A stretch of DNA of 64,000 bases from Gnetum montanum. Taxonomy: Eukaryota; Streptophyta; Gnetopsida; Gnetales; Gnetaceae. The stretch is taken from positions 363,476-427,475 of the forward strand of contig MNCI01004661.1 in NCBI GenBank assembly GCA_015680685.1, written 5' to 3'. Every line of letters starts with the position of its first letter. Position 1 is the stretch's first letter. The notes beneath the pieces were generated by a model. It saw only the letters and a list, made by a program, of their open reading frames with translations. It was not told the origin of the DNA and did no database searches. Both the position numbers and the translations under genes were made by a program. Positions 24,595 to 36,699 of the stretch are shown in pieces.

Positions 24595-24762
24595 AGATCC
24601 TATGACGGACATATCTTGCTTAACAGTAAAGTCTCCCATCTGTTATGTAGGCAGTCATGGGTTTGAATCCCACAATGCAGACATTCGTTATGTCGGTGGT
24701 CATGGGTTTGAATCCCCATGCTCACGTAACCCGACTACTCTTAAAAATAAATAAATAAAATC
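24595..24762 (+). mobile_element. tRNA-derived SINE candidate with doubled B box
   Basis: An A-box-like TTGCTTAACAGTAAAG (about 24615) is followed by B-box-like GGGTTTGAATCCC at 24659-24671. The same B box recurs at 24704-24716 because a 30-bp stretch is duplicated 45 bp apart. The unit ends in an A-rich AAATAAATAAATAAAA tail. This is the plan of a tRNA-type SINE transcribed by RNA polymerase III. Confidence 0.55.
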
Positions 24763-25355
24763 TTATAACGCATCCATGTAAAAGGAAATAATTTTTTTTT
24801 AATATAACAAGTCTAATACACAAATTCAGGACAGACACACAATAAACGTTCGGGATCTTTAAACACTTTTATAAACCAAAACTAGATATCACATATCAAA
24901 ATAACATTTTGTTCTAGAAACCAGGGGTTTTAACAGAATATTCACAGGTGTCCAAAGAAGTTCGTAAAGTCCACCTCGTTATTATTTTCAAACTGTTTCA
25001 ACTTGTCTAAATATAACAATTCATAATAGATGGGTATAAAAGCTCACCGTTAACATGCTTTTAACGTGTTAGAACATCAGAAGAATAAAACAAAACATTC
25101 ATCGTAAATACTAACACTCTTGTTACAGAACTAACTCGGAATAATTTACATCTAGTAGCATCAGAACCACCTGTTCTTATGCTTCTTCAACAGGAAAACT
25201 AAAATTGAAGCTGTTAAAATACAATTTCCTTGATACATAAAATATCGAAGGAAAGTTTATGGATTGGGAATGCTCAGTATAACCCACAGCTAATGTACAA
25301 TGCGTTATAGGAAAAGTTAAAAAGAATATTTAATGCTACTATATTTGGAGGCTCT
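24763..25355. other. HIRA 3' flank
   Basis: AT-rich sequence downstream of the HIRA stop codon. It probably includes the 3' untranslated region next to 25356. No other gene is seen. Confidence 0.4.
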
Positions 25356-28300
25356 TCAAACCCAGCTTGCATTGGCATTAGTTGCATCCTTTTCTTTCGA
25401 TGATGCTTCTACATCTTTTGGACCATATTCAGAAAGCAAATCAAAAAATTCATTAAGCAATCGTTGAACTTTCCTATTGGCAGCCATGGCTGGAAGCACC
25501 ACTTCTCTTAAAAGATCATGTTTCTTCATTCCCTGCATGAAGAAGAAATTCATGGTTATGAAAAGCGAACCATCCATGATATTACTATCCAGTAATAGGC
25601 CAAGAACTTACAAGAATACAGGGATCCCATGATGATTTAATATCATCTGATGCTGCTAACGCCACCATTCCTGTGGGGGGACCAAGAAGACCTTCACAAA
25701 GTTCTCTTAGTCGATCCTCATCAGCTTCCCTAAAGGCATGTTTAGCACAACAGATTAACGCATTTGCTTATACAATGAAATATAAGAATGCTACAGTCAC
25801 TGGTAAATGTAGGTGTACATCCAAAAATATATTGCAATTTAGTTGACGTTTAATAACAATAGATTAGTAGCAACAACTTGAAAAGAAGTATAATAACTCC
25901 TGGGATGATGGAAGAACTGATTTGCAGATTTATACAATTAAAAGGCAGGCAATAAAATCAGTACAATACTTCTCACTCCCCTGTGCCCTCAATAAACTTG
26001 CAAACCAAACCGTAAATATAAAAGTTAGGGTAGCATCCATATACATATAAGAGCTAAAGCCTTACAATGCATATAGATCTGTTTACCTACGGGATTAAAG
26101 ATTACTTTCATAAAGTTTCAAAGACTAAATGATTTGCATAGTACCTACGAATTTAGTCAAATGTTTACCAATTTTAATGAATTATTTTGGAATGATACAT
26201 CAGTAAAACTATTAAAAGTGCAAATCAGAATATCCTAAAAAGAACATTATTCAAGAATGATATTATATGGATATAGCATCCTCTTAGGACTTGCACTGCA
26301 TATATGACAGACAGTAGCAATTACATTAAGCTGTTGTTATGGTTAAGATTTGTAATAAATGAAAATGACTTTCCCTGTAAACAATAAATGACATCGACAA
26401 AGAAAGATCAGTAGTAGCAATGGTAGGATTGTACACCAAATGATATGTAGGTAAAAAGAAACAACCTGGTAAGGCACCGAGCATAGGACAAAAGATGTTG
26501 TCTATATTCAACTGGGGACTTTAAGGCCAGTGCAGATGCTAGTTGTGTTTCCAGATGAGCACGAGTCTGAGTTGTATCGTCATTCAGGGCCCTGTGTCAT
26601 GTCATAAAATAGGAAGGCATGCCAAAGTAGAATAACATTTATATATGTCAGTAGAATATCAGGTATTTAAAAAAATGTTATAATCATGTGAATGAATAAC
26701 ACACCAAAATCTACCTCCTCCATGAAATATTTCTCATAGAAAACATTCCTACATCAGCCTGCAAACCTGCGAGTTCACCATCCTGACCTGACATGGCGGG
26801 CCACGAAGTTGAAAAATTTGATGCTGGGAAAGAATCATCTGCTACTCTTAGCCAGCTCTTCATCGTCATGTGATAAAGAAAAGCATGACGAGTAGAAAGG
26901 ATAATAAGTGGAGCCCCAGATTTTGAAAATTTTGCTGATATAACCTTTATAGTCACTTTTAAATCATACAAAACAATACCAACAATTCATTCAGACATAA
27001 TTCAAAAAACCAGATTACAAGTACTAAACATCTTTTTGACAGTAACGCCTAATAAATGCTAGAAGAAAATCACACAATCAAAGTTGGAAACCTAAAATTA
27101 CCATGGCCATTTGAGGAAGAAAGCCGTGCCTTGCTGATCAAGGAAGCTAAAGTGTCTTTAAAGATAAGGAACCAATTAAAAAGATCCCAAACATAGATCA
27201 AACCTTCCTGAGTCACGATCAATAACTTCCACCCATTATCACAGTCAGTGAGTACAGGAGGAGAACCAACCATGATGGGTGGTAGTGCACGTCTTCCACA
27301 CTTTGTATATACCTATATAAGTATGGGTATGCCCAACCAAAACAAACCACTTAAATCATTGAAATCTTGGACTCATGTCTTTTCACCCCAAAATCCAAAA
27401 TCGTTAAGTTAAAAATGTTGAACTTAAAATTAAGATACGGTTGAATTCATTAAAAAGGATTGAATTAAAATAAACCCGCACCTGTAAGCTGCCATCATCG
27501 CAGCCAACAGCCCACAAATTAGAATTTCCTGCCAAAACAGTGGCTTTTCCAGACAACTTATCCTGCCACTGGACGGTGGATCCTTTATAGCAAACTAGTT
27601 CTGTTTCCTCTGGACCTTTTGCATTTGCAGAATCCACAAAATTAGTAGTAGATAGAGGCTTAGCTTCCAAATATTGAGGAACTGTTTCTGATCCACTGCC
27701 TCCATCATAGACCCTTATGGATAGCAAACCCTTAGGGTTTTCACACGTCGACACAGTGATTGAATCTGTCTGGGAAATAGTTCCCTTAGCACCCTGGCAC
27801 ATCTCAAGTGTCAGGTTGTTTGCAAGTCCAGTTCTTGCAGAAACTCCTGCAGTAGCTTCATTTCCTATATTGAAACGTTTATTTGGATACTCTGGTGCAG
27901 TTAATTTACGCTTTTGTCCACAATCTCCTCCAGATACAGCTTGATCATTGTTTTGTATACCTGCATTTGGTGGAGATGCAATTTTAGGATCAGTAGCATG
28001 TTCTTGTTGTACAGGAACACCAACTGCTTCCGGAATAATCCTTTTGCGACCATCTGGACGTCTATACTCGGTTTGCTTCACTGGACTCTGGAGCTTGGGA
28101 GGAGCTGTTTTTCCAGAACTAGTTAATCCATTTGATGTTTTGCCATTTTCTACAGCCTCTATATCAGAGGTCTTCGTTGGTGCTTGTCCTGTAGAAGCCC
28201 CCTCACTTGAATGTACTTTCCCTAAAGGATTGCTCCGGTGAGGATTGGTAAGAGGCTTTTTGCTACTAAATTGTTTTGCTGCTGCTGCTTCAAGCAACAA

Positions 28301-30376
28301 TTGTGCGGGACTTTCAGCTAAGCTGGTCTGGCGACCTTTTACATCACCATAACGATTCCTCTTCAAAGCATCCAACTCAGCATCCGATATCTTATACCCA
28401 ATTTCTTTAGGTTCAAAAAGAAAAGTAGCAATCGTACCATCTAATGAACAACAAAAGAGAGAATACCCATCTGGGCTCCTGTTTTAGGCAAAAAATTAAT
28501 CAGGACATTTCAAGAAATTGCAAGGCAAATCAATGCTCATAAACAAAAATGAAAAATATTATCTATTTAAAATGCAAAACACTTGCAACAATATCAACTG
28601 CTATTCACTAACCATGAAAGGTCAACAACACTCTGCTGGAAAAAGTGCTTTCCCACAAAAATAGGTCTGGGACTTGCTGTAGTCCATACAGTAATGCTGC
28701 AATCTTGGCTTCCCATTGCTATTACATTATAAGGAACATGATCTTTATTATCGTTCGAGTCAGTTTTTACTGTACCATTTGTTCGCCCACTTGTATCTCC
28801 TTGGGAAAGGTTTGTTCGTCCACTTGTATCTGGTTGTGACAGGTTTGCTGAAGCAGTCCCATTGAGCTGCTGTTTTCGAAACATTGAGTGGTTGAACTTC
28901 ACTGCCACCACAGGTGCATTATGCCCCAAAAAATCAAAAGTTGCAGACCAATCTCCCCTCTCCAATACAGGTGCAGAATGGTGAGGCTTTTGAAATCCAT
29001 GTGTCGTTGTGATAAAATGTCCACAAGGTGACCAGCCTATACGCCTAAAGAACGTTGAACCAACCTGTAATAAAGGAAATCAACATAAAGAAGTCAAAAT
29101 GCTGTCAGAGGAAGGCTCAAAGAGATATCCGACCAAAATGAGAACTTGAAGAAAGACTTGCCGATTTTCCCCAATGGCCTTCTGTCCTGTGTTCTAAAAC
29201 CCAATCACTAGTTCGCCAAATGATAACACTTTTGTCATCTGATTGGCTAGCAAGAAAAGAGCCTATTGGGTCCCAGCAAACTCCCTTCACAAGACTAGTA
29301 TGCCCCCTCAGAACAGCAATAGAAGATGCATCACTCATACTCCATATATGAACAGTGTTATCCAAACTGCAGCTGGCTAACATTGAATCATCTGGGGACC
29401 AACTGAGATCCACCTACTTCAATAACAATGTAAGAATGGTAGTTGAGATTACCTAATTGCACTTAGAGAATCAAAACTTGAGCTCAAGATTTATAACGTA
29501 AAATCAATTAGTGCATTTAAAATTGTCAACTGTAGTTCAAAATACTGTTACAGCTATGATCCAAAAGTCGATTAGTGAATCGATAATAATTACATCGTAA
29601 CGTAAAAAGCATTACCACATCTGCAGTATGACCCCTTAATGTTGTAACGATTTTCCAGTTCTCGATATCCGGAGGCTCACCACTTCCAAATTCTGTAGTG
29701 CCAGAACCAGGCTTCTTTTCATGGATATGAATAACTTTATCGTCGGACCCTGACGCAATATGCCTCCCATGCTTAGCCCATCTAACACAATTCACAGAAC
29801 CAAAGTGATCACGAATTGTTGCCAGTAAAGTTTGAGTTGGTGTCTCAGGTTCCGTTTGTGTGGAGGATGAAATCATGGACCATATCCGAACCTACGGAAA
29901 CCAATAACAAGAATATATATATAAATATATATATATATGGTTACCAAAAATGCCATAAATACAGTATTTTACCGGTCTTGAGAGGAATAAAAAATCAGTA
30001 ACAAAAGCATAAGATTGTTCTCGACGTGTTGTAAAAAGGCATAAAACCAAACTATCAAAACCATTCTATGTGCTGCTTAGTAAAAAGACCTCACTTAAAA
30101 CACTCACATAGGGTTAGGGTTTTGACACGCTTTGAAAGTTCTAAATTTAAGCATGAACAGACACGCTATGGCATTACTAAGTTTAAAGTTTCCAAACAAA
30201 ACGCAGAATGCAGAAATTGCAGAAGAATAAAAACTAAATTTGAATTAAAAAAAAAGGTAAAATCGGACCTTATGGTCGCCTCCTGCGGTGGCAAATCGCT
30301 GGCCACCGGGCTGAATGTCGATGGAGAAAATCTGCAAGCTTCCATGGCGGACCAAAGAGGGTTTTTCAACAAACAT
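25356..30376 (-). CDS. HIRA: HIRA histone H3.3 chaperone subunit, ten exons
   Basis: Minus-strand exons are 30376-30269, 29891-29616, 29413-29162, 29064-28613, 28478-27482, 27312-27102, 26955-26715, 26591-26466, 25732-25612 and 25532-25356. They total 987 codons, so 986 residues, close to the roughly 1000 usual for plant HIRA. The start [11 protein letters not shown] is the conserved family N-terminus. Seven-bladed WD40 repeats fill about residues 10-380 ([55 protein letters not shown]). An ASF1-binding B-domain motif ([14 protein letters not shown]) follows near residue 470. The HIRA C-terminal domain follows ([35 protein letters not shown]). HIRA deposits H3/H4 outside replication in the nucleus, with UBN and CABIN1-type partners. 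Intron 3 uses a GC donor; the others are GT-AG. No frame damage is seen. Confidence 0.95.
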
Positions 30377-30954
30377 TTTTTTTTTTTGCTTTCCGCTCAA
30401 CAAATTACCACTAATACCGGAACTTCACTCTCTGTCTGCTTCGAGCTGAGAAATCTAGAGATTTAAAAGGCCCAAAACAGTAACCTTAATCCAATATTTG
30501 TCTAAACCAATGTTCTGTGTTTCAAATCTGTTGCCAAAACTGTGCGAGGGAAAAGGGACTTACTTCGGAAGATCGTTCAAAACCGGACGAAGACATGATC
30601 GTGTTTAGTGGGAGCAATAGCGGCGGCACAGCGGGACCTAACTAACCTGACCTTTGTTCGGCGATTTTGATCAGCGTGGGAGCCCTGGCTCTCTTAAAAC
30701 GGAAGTCCTACTCTTTGTTGCAAATCTTTGCTTGGAATTAAAAATGCTAACGAAAAAGTACCCCATTAATCGTCTAGCACAACGTAGTGGGTGTTTCCTA
30801 AGGGTTACTTGGGTTTTACATGGTAATAATGATAAGAATAGCATTATTTGGCGAGGCTTAACTTATTAAAAGTATGTGGTTTTGTGGTAGTGCATACGAC
30901 TTGCATTACATGTTTGAATTTAAGGGAGAGGGGGTATTGGAACCTAAAATAATT
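30377..30954 (-). promoter_or_regulatory. HIRA 5' leader and promoter region
   Basis: This is upstream of the HIRA start codon at 30374-30376. A run of T on the plus strand (A on the minus strand) sits directly before the ATG. The segment 30540-30660 is more GC-rich and is a plausible transcription start zone. A short plus-strand ORF at 30654-30869 is not recognised. Confidence 0.35.
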
Positions 30955-31250
30955 GTAATATAGGTATACTTGAAGATATATAGTCTAGTTAGAACTTTAT
31001 AATTTAGCATTGCTGATTCGAGTTAAACTTATAATAATAATGAGATGCTACCCTAGTTGTATGGGTCTTAGTGTAGTAAGTCTAGGTCACAAGTTTGATT
31101 CTAGCAGGTAGCACTAAGTTATAAACTTCTATAAATCTTGGGGTGTACCTATGTTTCGCTTATTTCAGGTTCCAACACCCTTGAATTAAATCTATAACTT
31201 GGAGTTCTTAAATAAAAAATCTTACCACTAGGCTAAGACTCATTGTTATG
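30955..31250 (-). mobile_element. tRNA-derived SINE (minus) split by a second SINE
   Basis: On the minus strand the sequence reads TTAGCCTAGTGGTAAG (a clear tRNA A box), then a degraded B box, then a 3' part that matches the SINE at 52385-52508. The homology is interrupted between 31032 and 31183 by a 150-bp plus-strand unit. The uninterrupted relative at 52385-52508 serves as the empty site. Confidence 0.6.
31033..31182 (+). mobile_element. Nested tRNA-derived SINE (plus)
   Basis: This 150-bp unit has an A-box-like GGTCTTAGTGTAGTAAG and a B-box-like AAGTTTGATTCTAG. Its 3' part (TTATAAACTTCTATAAATCTTGGGGTGTAC, in two parts) is similar to that of the host SINE. Imperfect 13-bp duplications flank it: GAGTTAAACTTAT at 31020-31032 and GAATTAAATCTAT at 31183-31195, matching at 10 of 13. 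This is what target-primed insertion leaves. Confidence 0.6.
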
Positions 31251-31729
31251 TTTGAATTTAGAAGCAATGTTGAGATACTATTAAAGGATTGTCATTTGGG
31301 TAATACTATTAATAAGCATTGAGGTCTCAAGTGATGACCCTCTTAAACTCTACTAGTGTTACTCATAAGGTACCTTAGAAGACAAAAGAGAAGGGCTAGT
31401 GTCAAGTCAATAGTTGGTTTTAAACCCATTTCAAATCTCACAGATGAGCTCTTTATCAATTTTGGCAGATGCTAGGGCATTCTTCTAATGTGATGCTTAG
31501 CAATCATAGGGTCCAGTAATTGTAGAAAATACGCAAGGGCTTGTTGCAATGTCCTTCAAAAACAACCCGAATATCAATGTTCAAATGTTGTTGAAAATAG
31601 ACAAAGGTTTCTACATCAACAACATGTGTGTAAAGAAGCAAGTCTAGTAGTAGAAATTTTAGATGGCACAACTTAGAGTATTGATACTTTATTGAAAGAA
31701 CCTTTGAAATTATTAAGTCCATGATTATT

Positions 31730-31985
31730 ATGGTACTTTAGATAGTTTAGACATATGGAAATAAAATTATATAATTAACCTATTAAAAAGGTTTACTACA
31801 TACTTGTTCAAAGAAAGCCATTGAAAACAAGACCTAAAAAGTTACAGTAAAATATTATTGAAGATAATTTAAAGAAATTGTAACTAGATAAGGATCTAGC
31901 TCTTCATACGAGTAAATAGCAAAAGAAAACCCATACAATTGAAACCATTTTGGGATAAGGTTATGATGATGATGGTGATATTTAT
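31730..31985 (+). mobile_element. 3' end of an RTE-type LINE
   Basis: The plus strand reads, with stops, FRHMEIK, then LKTRPKKLQ, then NLKKL, DLALHTS and a Trp/Gln-rich end. This follows the C-terminal signature of plant RTE LINEs (GHV.RR......RGRPK..W...V..DL..L.L). It ends in an ATGATGATGATGG microsatellite at about 31961-31975, typical of RTE 3' ends. Only the last 250 bp are present, as expected for 5' truncation. Confidence 0.6.
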
Positions 31986-32430
31986 ATACTATTAACTTTT
32001 ACTAAAAGGTTATGTTGCTAATGAAATATGGCTTAACTAGCTTAGCTATATATTTATAATATACATGGTAAAAGGTGACAATATTATATTAAAAAATAGC
32101 AAACTCATAGCAACATTACATCAAACTAATAGGCCAATAATAGAATCTTGTCCACCACACCAAGGGAAACAAAAAAAAATTAAATGCATTAATTTTAAAA
32201 AAAATTATATAACATAAGAGGAAAAATTTGAGAAATATAATTTAGCCTTGCACCTCCTCACCTCCTTTATGATATTATAACCTGAAGAAATTGTTTATTA
32301 TATCCAATAAGGGCTAGCTAGTAGTTGGTCTCATAACTAAAAATAGTTTAGCTTAACATTTGAACTATATACTCAAATTGTTTTCTGACAAAAAAAAGTG
32401 AAGTATTTGAAATTTTATCAATCTTGAGGA
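31986..32430. other. AT-rich sequence, nothing recognised
   Basis: Very AT-rich with poly-A and poly-T runs. No protein-like frame, LTR end or RNA gene is visible. Confidence 0.4.
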
Positions 32431-33153
32431 CAAAGCTATTATGTTATATATTTTTTTTCATTTTTAACAAAAAATGATATAAAGATAGAGAATATTAATG
32501 TCTCGCATATTGTAGAGACTATGAAGGATAGCAAAGCTTTTGACTTTCTTTTACCTAATGATTTATATGAATATCTATAAAAAAAATAACTTCTCGATAT
32601 ATATTACTATGGATTATTGGATTTATTCACTTGAATAAGGGTTTTACATAGGTAATGTCACATCCCCATTTCCAAATGATGTTGCTAACTAATGAAGATG
32701 GTGTCTCTTTGTAACAAGTGTTATTGTTATCTTAACAAGACCTGAAAGGGTAGTTGTAATTGAGACCCAAAAGGGCATGTTGTAATAACGGACATGTCTT
32801 TTAAAGGTAACCTTTGGGGATTTGGCCTAAGGCATTTATACCCAAGGTTAGAGGTCGTGCCAGCATGGAATGGTGAAGTTGGTACATGCAAGTCATGGAG
32901 TGGTGGAGTCGATATAGGCAAGTCACAGGAAGTCAATTGAAGTGGGACAAGAAGTGGACTGGCCATCCCTTTTGGCCGAGTTATAGGCCTAATCACAGTA
33001 GCAGTGCTAGATTGCCTCTATGGGATAGATGCCAAAAAAAGAAAACCTCAAGGAACACTCTCAGAGCATGATCTCGATACACTATTTTATATTAATAAAG
33101 CATTCTTTTCTTTCTCTTTTTGCATTTTTCCTATTATTTCCCTTATACATAAT

Positions 33154-34050
33154 TGATGAGTCATGGTCTATCAGGCCCTATTATCGAAGCCTTGGTCTGA
33201 TAGGTCCTAATATCGGATCCCCAATATCGGGGCTGCATTAACTAGGCCGCGTATACGCAGCCTTGTCGACGTATCCACCCATGCGCCGACACGGCCCCAT
33301 TTATGCAAAGTCTATTTTTAGCTATAAATAAGCGCGCACCCGCTGCACTTAGGCATCTTTTGGGTTAATTGTAGGGAAGCTCTTGTAGTTTGTTTCCGTA
33401 GGAGTTAGATTGTTTTCCCAAGTGCATGCCCACAGTGTGATGCTTGTAATTGTACAGCACCTTTATTTGAGTGTGACGTACTTGGACGCACACATGACCG
33501 GAAATAAAGATCGAGATCACTTAATCATTATAGCATTCACTTAGTTTTAATTGTTTAATTATTATTTTCATTTATTGTTTTCTTAGTTAATATTTCTTTA
33601 CCATCATTTACTATTCTTGTTGTTAACTACGGAATGAGTACGACTTAATCACGAGCATTTAAGTGTGACTACTAGCGTACCTATTTTCTACGCTTGGTAA
33701 TCCCAGTAGTAGTCAGGCACGAGGTCCAAGATGTGTACAGATGATCAAGGAACGGATGCTCATCGCACTCAGGCTAGCTTAGACCTCATTTCCTATTGCT
33801 TATTAGTTTAATCAAGATTATTTTCCATTGTCTCTAGGAGTAGCACTAGTTTAGGATCACATCATACGCCTCGCTCTAGACTAAACCATACATGACAAAG
33901 CAAATACTAGTCCAGGTGGGAAGACAGCAAATTGTGATCAATGTGTAACTATTTAGATATCACAACTAGCTTGTCCACGGAGTTCGACCAGATCGTGTGT
34001 GAACGCTCGTATTCATATAGTTGAGTGTAGGGGTACCTTGCTACTCATCA
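33154..34050 (+). mobile_element. Family A solo LTR, inside another LTR
   Basis: This 897-bp LTR runs from TGATGAGTCATGG to CTACTCATCA with a perfect ATAAT duplication at 33149-33153 and 34051-34055. The matching right LTR of the host element reads straight through the same site near 38560, giving an empty-site proof. A TATA box (GCTATAAATAAG, 33321-33332) and an AATAAA signal near 33504 show plus orientation. No internal region remains, so the LTRs probably recombined. Confidence 0.92.
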
Positions 34051-35009
34051 ATAATGTTGAATATCACTTATATTTCGCATTTGGTATATTTTCTTTGTAT
34101 GCATAATGTTTAATATATCATATATTTGACGTTGCCATGGCATCCGGGAACAGGATGTCACAATTGGTATTGGAGCAAACCACCACCCAAGGGCCATTCA
34201 AAACCATGGGCCAACTACAACATGAACTTGATGATGAACCTTGAAGCCACAACATATGAAAAGCCATTGATCATCACCGGATGTACCATATATTTGTGAT
34301 GCAAGTCAGAAGATACCTTTCCATTGACTTCACAAACAATAGATCAGGCATCTATATCCTAGCAACCAACAAAGTTTCTTTCATTAATATCATTAACCGA
34401 TGAAAATTTGATCACACCTCATCAAAATTTATCAATTACAAGAGATGTTGGTGTGATAATGATTACCTGGTCTAGGTAACTCTTACCCATCTTCATACTA
34501 TAATTATTAATCGATTAGGATCATTGTTAAATTTCTTTTAAGAAAGTTAGTAACCATGACCTGAATTAATCTTGTTTTTCACTATCTAAGTAATCTAGAA
34601 GATTCCAAGTTACCATATGTTAGCCTAGAAATGCCAGTTCAACAAAATAGGCTAGTTTGGTCCTTTTAATTATTAAAAAATAAACTTCATTTTTCAACTC
34701 AAAAACTATGTCCAATGCATAGCACTATTTGAGATGATTTCAACAGTACAAATTTTGTCTCAATCGGACTTACAGTTTGAGAGATACTAATGTTTAAAGT
34801 TTTTCGTTATACGTGCATTAAAATAATATTAAATTATTAATTTATTATTTGAAGAAAAAATGTCAAAATTTCAGGGTCAAGAATCAACCCAGCTATTTAC
34901 TCATATCAAACCCTTACCCTGTCATTGGCTAAACCACCACATCAACCACCAAGGTAAGGTGGAATAAAATAATAATAATAATAAGTTTAAAAAAAAACAA
35001 ACTTTAATA

Positions 35010-35196
35010 ATTTTGAACAGGATGTCACAAGTTCAAACTGAGGCCCCTATAGTTTTAATTAAAAAAGGAAATACATATATAATATATATACATAATATTA
35101 ATAAAAAACAATAAATAAAAAATATATAAAATAAAATATAATTTAAAAAATGGAGGACAGGAGGTCTCGGGTTCAAACCCAAGCTCCAACAAAATT

Positions 35197-35227
<31 letters not shown>

Positions 35228-35300
35228 ATAAAATAATAAAAAATTTAATTAAAAAAATCAATCAAATAGGAGGTCTTCGGTTCAAACCCAACCTCAAATA
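35010..35300 (+). repeat. Three tRNA B-box-like units and a TA microsatellite
   Basis: AGGAGGTCTCGGGTTCAAACCC at 35159-35180 and AGGAGGTCTTCGGTTCAAACCC at 35268-35289 are close copies (broken here only by one base difference near the middle). A weaker copy, GTCACAAGTTCAAACTGAGG, is near 35026-35046. Each contains GGTTCAAAC, the Pol III B-box core. A (TA)n run covers 35197-35223. Confidence 0.5.
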
Positions 35301-35399
35301 TTTTTTTATTTATTTAAACATTTTTTTAAAAAAATTTTGACTGCAGCCAGGCCTATGCCCAGCCACGACTAGGCTGCAGCCAGGCCATGGCTATAGGAG

Positions 35400-35930
35400 G
35401 ATGGCCCACACCCTAAATGGCACCGCGCTTGCCCTTACATTGTGCCGTGTGGCACCACTGTTGCCTGCACCACGCCCACCCACACTGCGCTTGCTTGCTT
35501 GCTTGCACCACGTCGTTCGCACCACTGTTGCGTGCCTGCTTGCATGCATGCAGAGCGCTCATCACTGCCTCCAGTGCCGTCCATCACTGCTTACAGCGTC
35601 ACCGATAATCGCCTCCAGCGCAGCCGATAATCACAAATTCTCCATTATATGACAAAAAATTTTCAGTTGTCTGTCCACTGACGGAAAAATTTGAAATTTT
35701 CGTTAATTTCACTACCTCCATGCTGCCGATCGTTGCCTTCGGCGCCACCGATCACTGCCTCTAGTGTTGCCGCTGATCATTGTCTTCAGCGCCACCGATC
35801 ACTGCCTCTAGTGTTGCCGATAACCACCTCCAACACAGTTGATAACCACAAATTTTTCGTTATATGACAGAAAATTTTCAATTGTCAAAGTGATGGAAAA
35901 ATTTGAAATTTCCGTCAATTAACATAAAAT
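35400..35930. repeat. GC-rich direct repeats
   Basis: GCCACCGATCACTGCCTCTA with GTGTTGCCG after it occurs twice about 54 bp apart (about 35740-35825). A longer block (CACAAATT..TC.TTATATGAC, then GGAAAAATTTGAAATTT) occurs at 35625-35710 and 35845-35925. The plus-strand frames at 35401-35652 are low complexity, rich in Ala, Leu, Cys and His, and look like repeat artefacts. Confidence 0.5.
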
Positions 35931-36699
35931 TCAAAATTTTGCTATTAAACTGTTAATTTAAATTAGGAAATTGCAAAAATAGTTTGCAAAATTAGAATTT
36001 GGTGCCATGGTGGCAATAGAGATAAAAATTCCACAATTAAAAGTAAGATGGGTGGCCTCTCAGTAAGTCTCATTTTTCACACCAAAGTACTTAGACTCCA
36101 GAAGCCATAACTTTGATTTCAGAAGCCTTTTTCAATGAACAAAGAGTCGTTTCCTATAGATTTCAACTTTCTGAGCTCAATGGTGGAGTTAAATCCATCC
36201 CAAGAAACCCTAAAGATTAGTTTTTACTCCTTGCCCAATATAGCACCCTGAGATCCTCAAAAAGTTTAATTTTGGCATCACTCAAGTATACCACGTCCAT
36301 TTTCAACAAATGATAGTCATGTCTAACATTTTTCATTCTTCTAAACTCAATGGTGAGGTCAAATTTATCATCCAGGCACCCTATAATTCAATGATATGAT
36401 AAATTTAACCTTTTAAGTTTCAAGATTTAGTGCAAAGCCCTTGCAAATAGTCTTAAGATCACTATGACATGTCATTAGTTACACTGCCAGAGTCAATGTT
36501 CTCAAGGGGGGTAAAAAGGTCATTAAAAATAATATAGGTAAATATTACTAAAAATCAGGTAATGTAATTATATATTACTAAAATTAGATAATATAGTTAT
36601 TTAGTTGATTATCAATCGATGTATTTGTTAAAAGATTAGTCAATGTATTAGTTGGAAAATTAGTTGAAGAAATAGAACAATCTTCAATAGTCAAGAAAA

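Noticed and set aside
24642-24716. A true tRNA gene
   Set aside because: Only A-box and B-box motifs are present. I could not fold an acceptor stem or an anticodon arm, and the A-rich tail fits a SINE.
27717-28241. Three plus-strand ORFs of 70-97 residues
   Set aside because: They are antisense to HIRA exon 5 (27482-28478), which has strong protein support.
30166-30372. 68-residue minus-strand ORF starting [13 protein letters not shown]
   Set aside because: It is a frame-shifted reading of HIRA exon 1. The correct frame starts at 30376 with [11 protein letters not shown] and splices at 30269.
35401-35652. Overlapping Ala/Leu/Cys/His-rich plus-strand ORFs
   Set aside because: The frames follow GC-rich direct repeats and all three frames are open at once, which is a composition effect.
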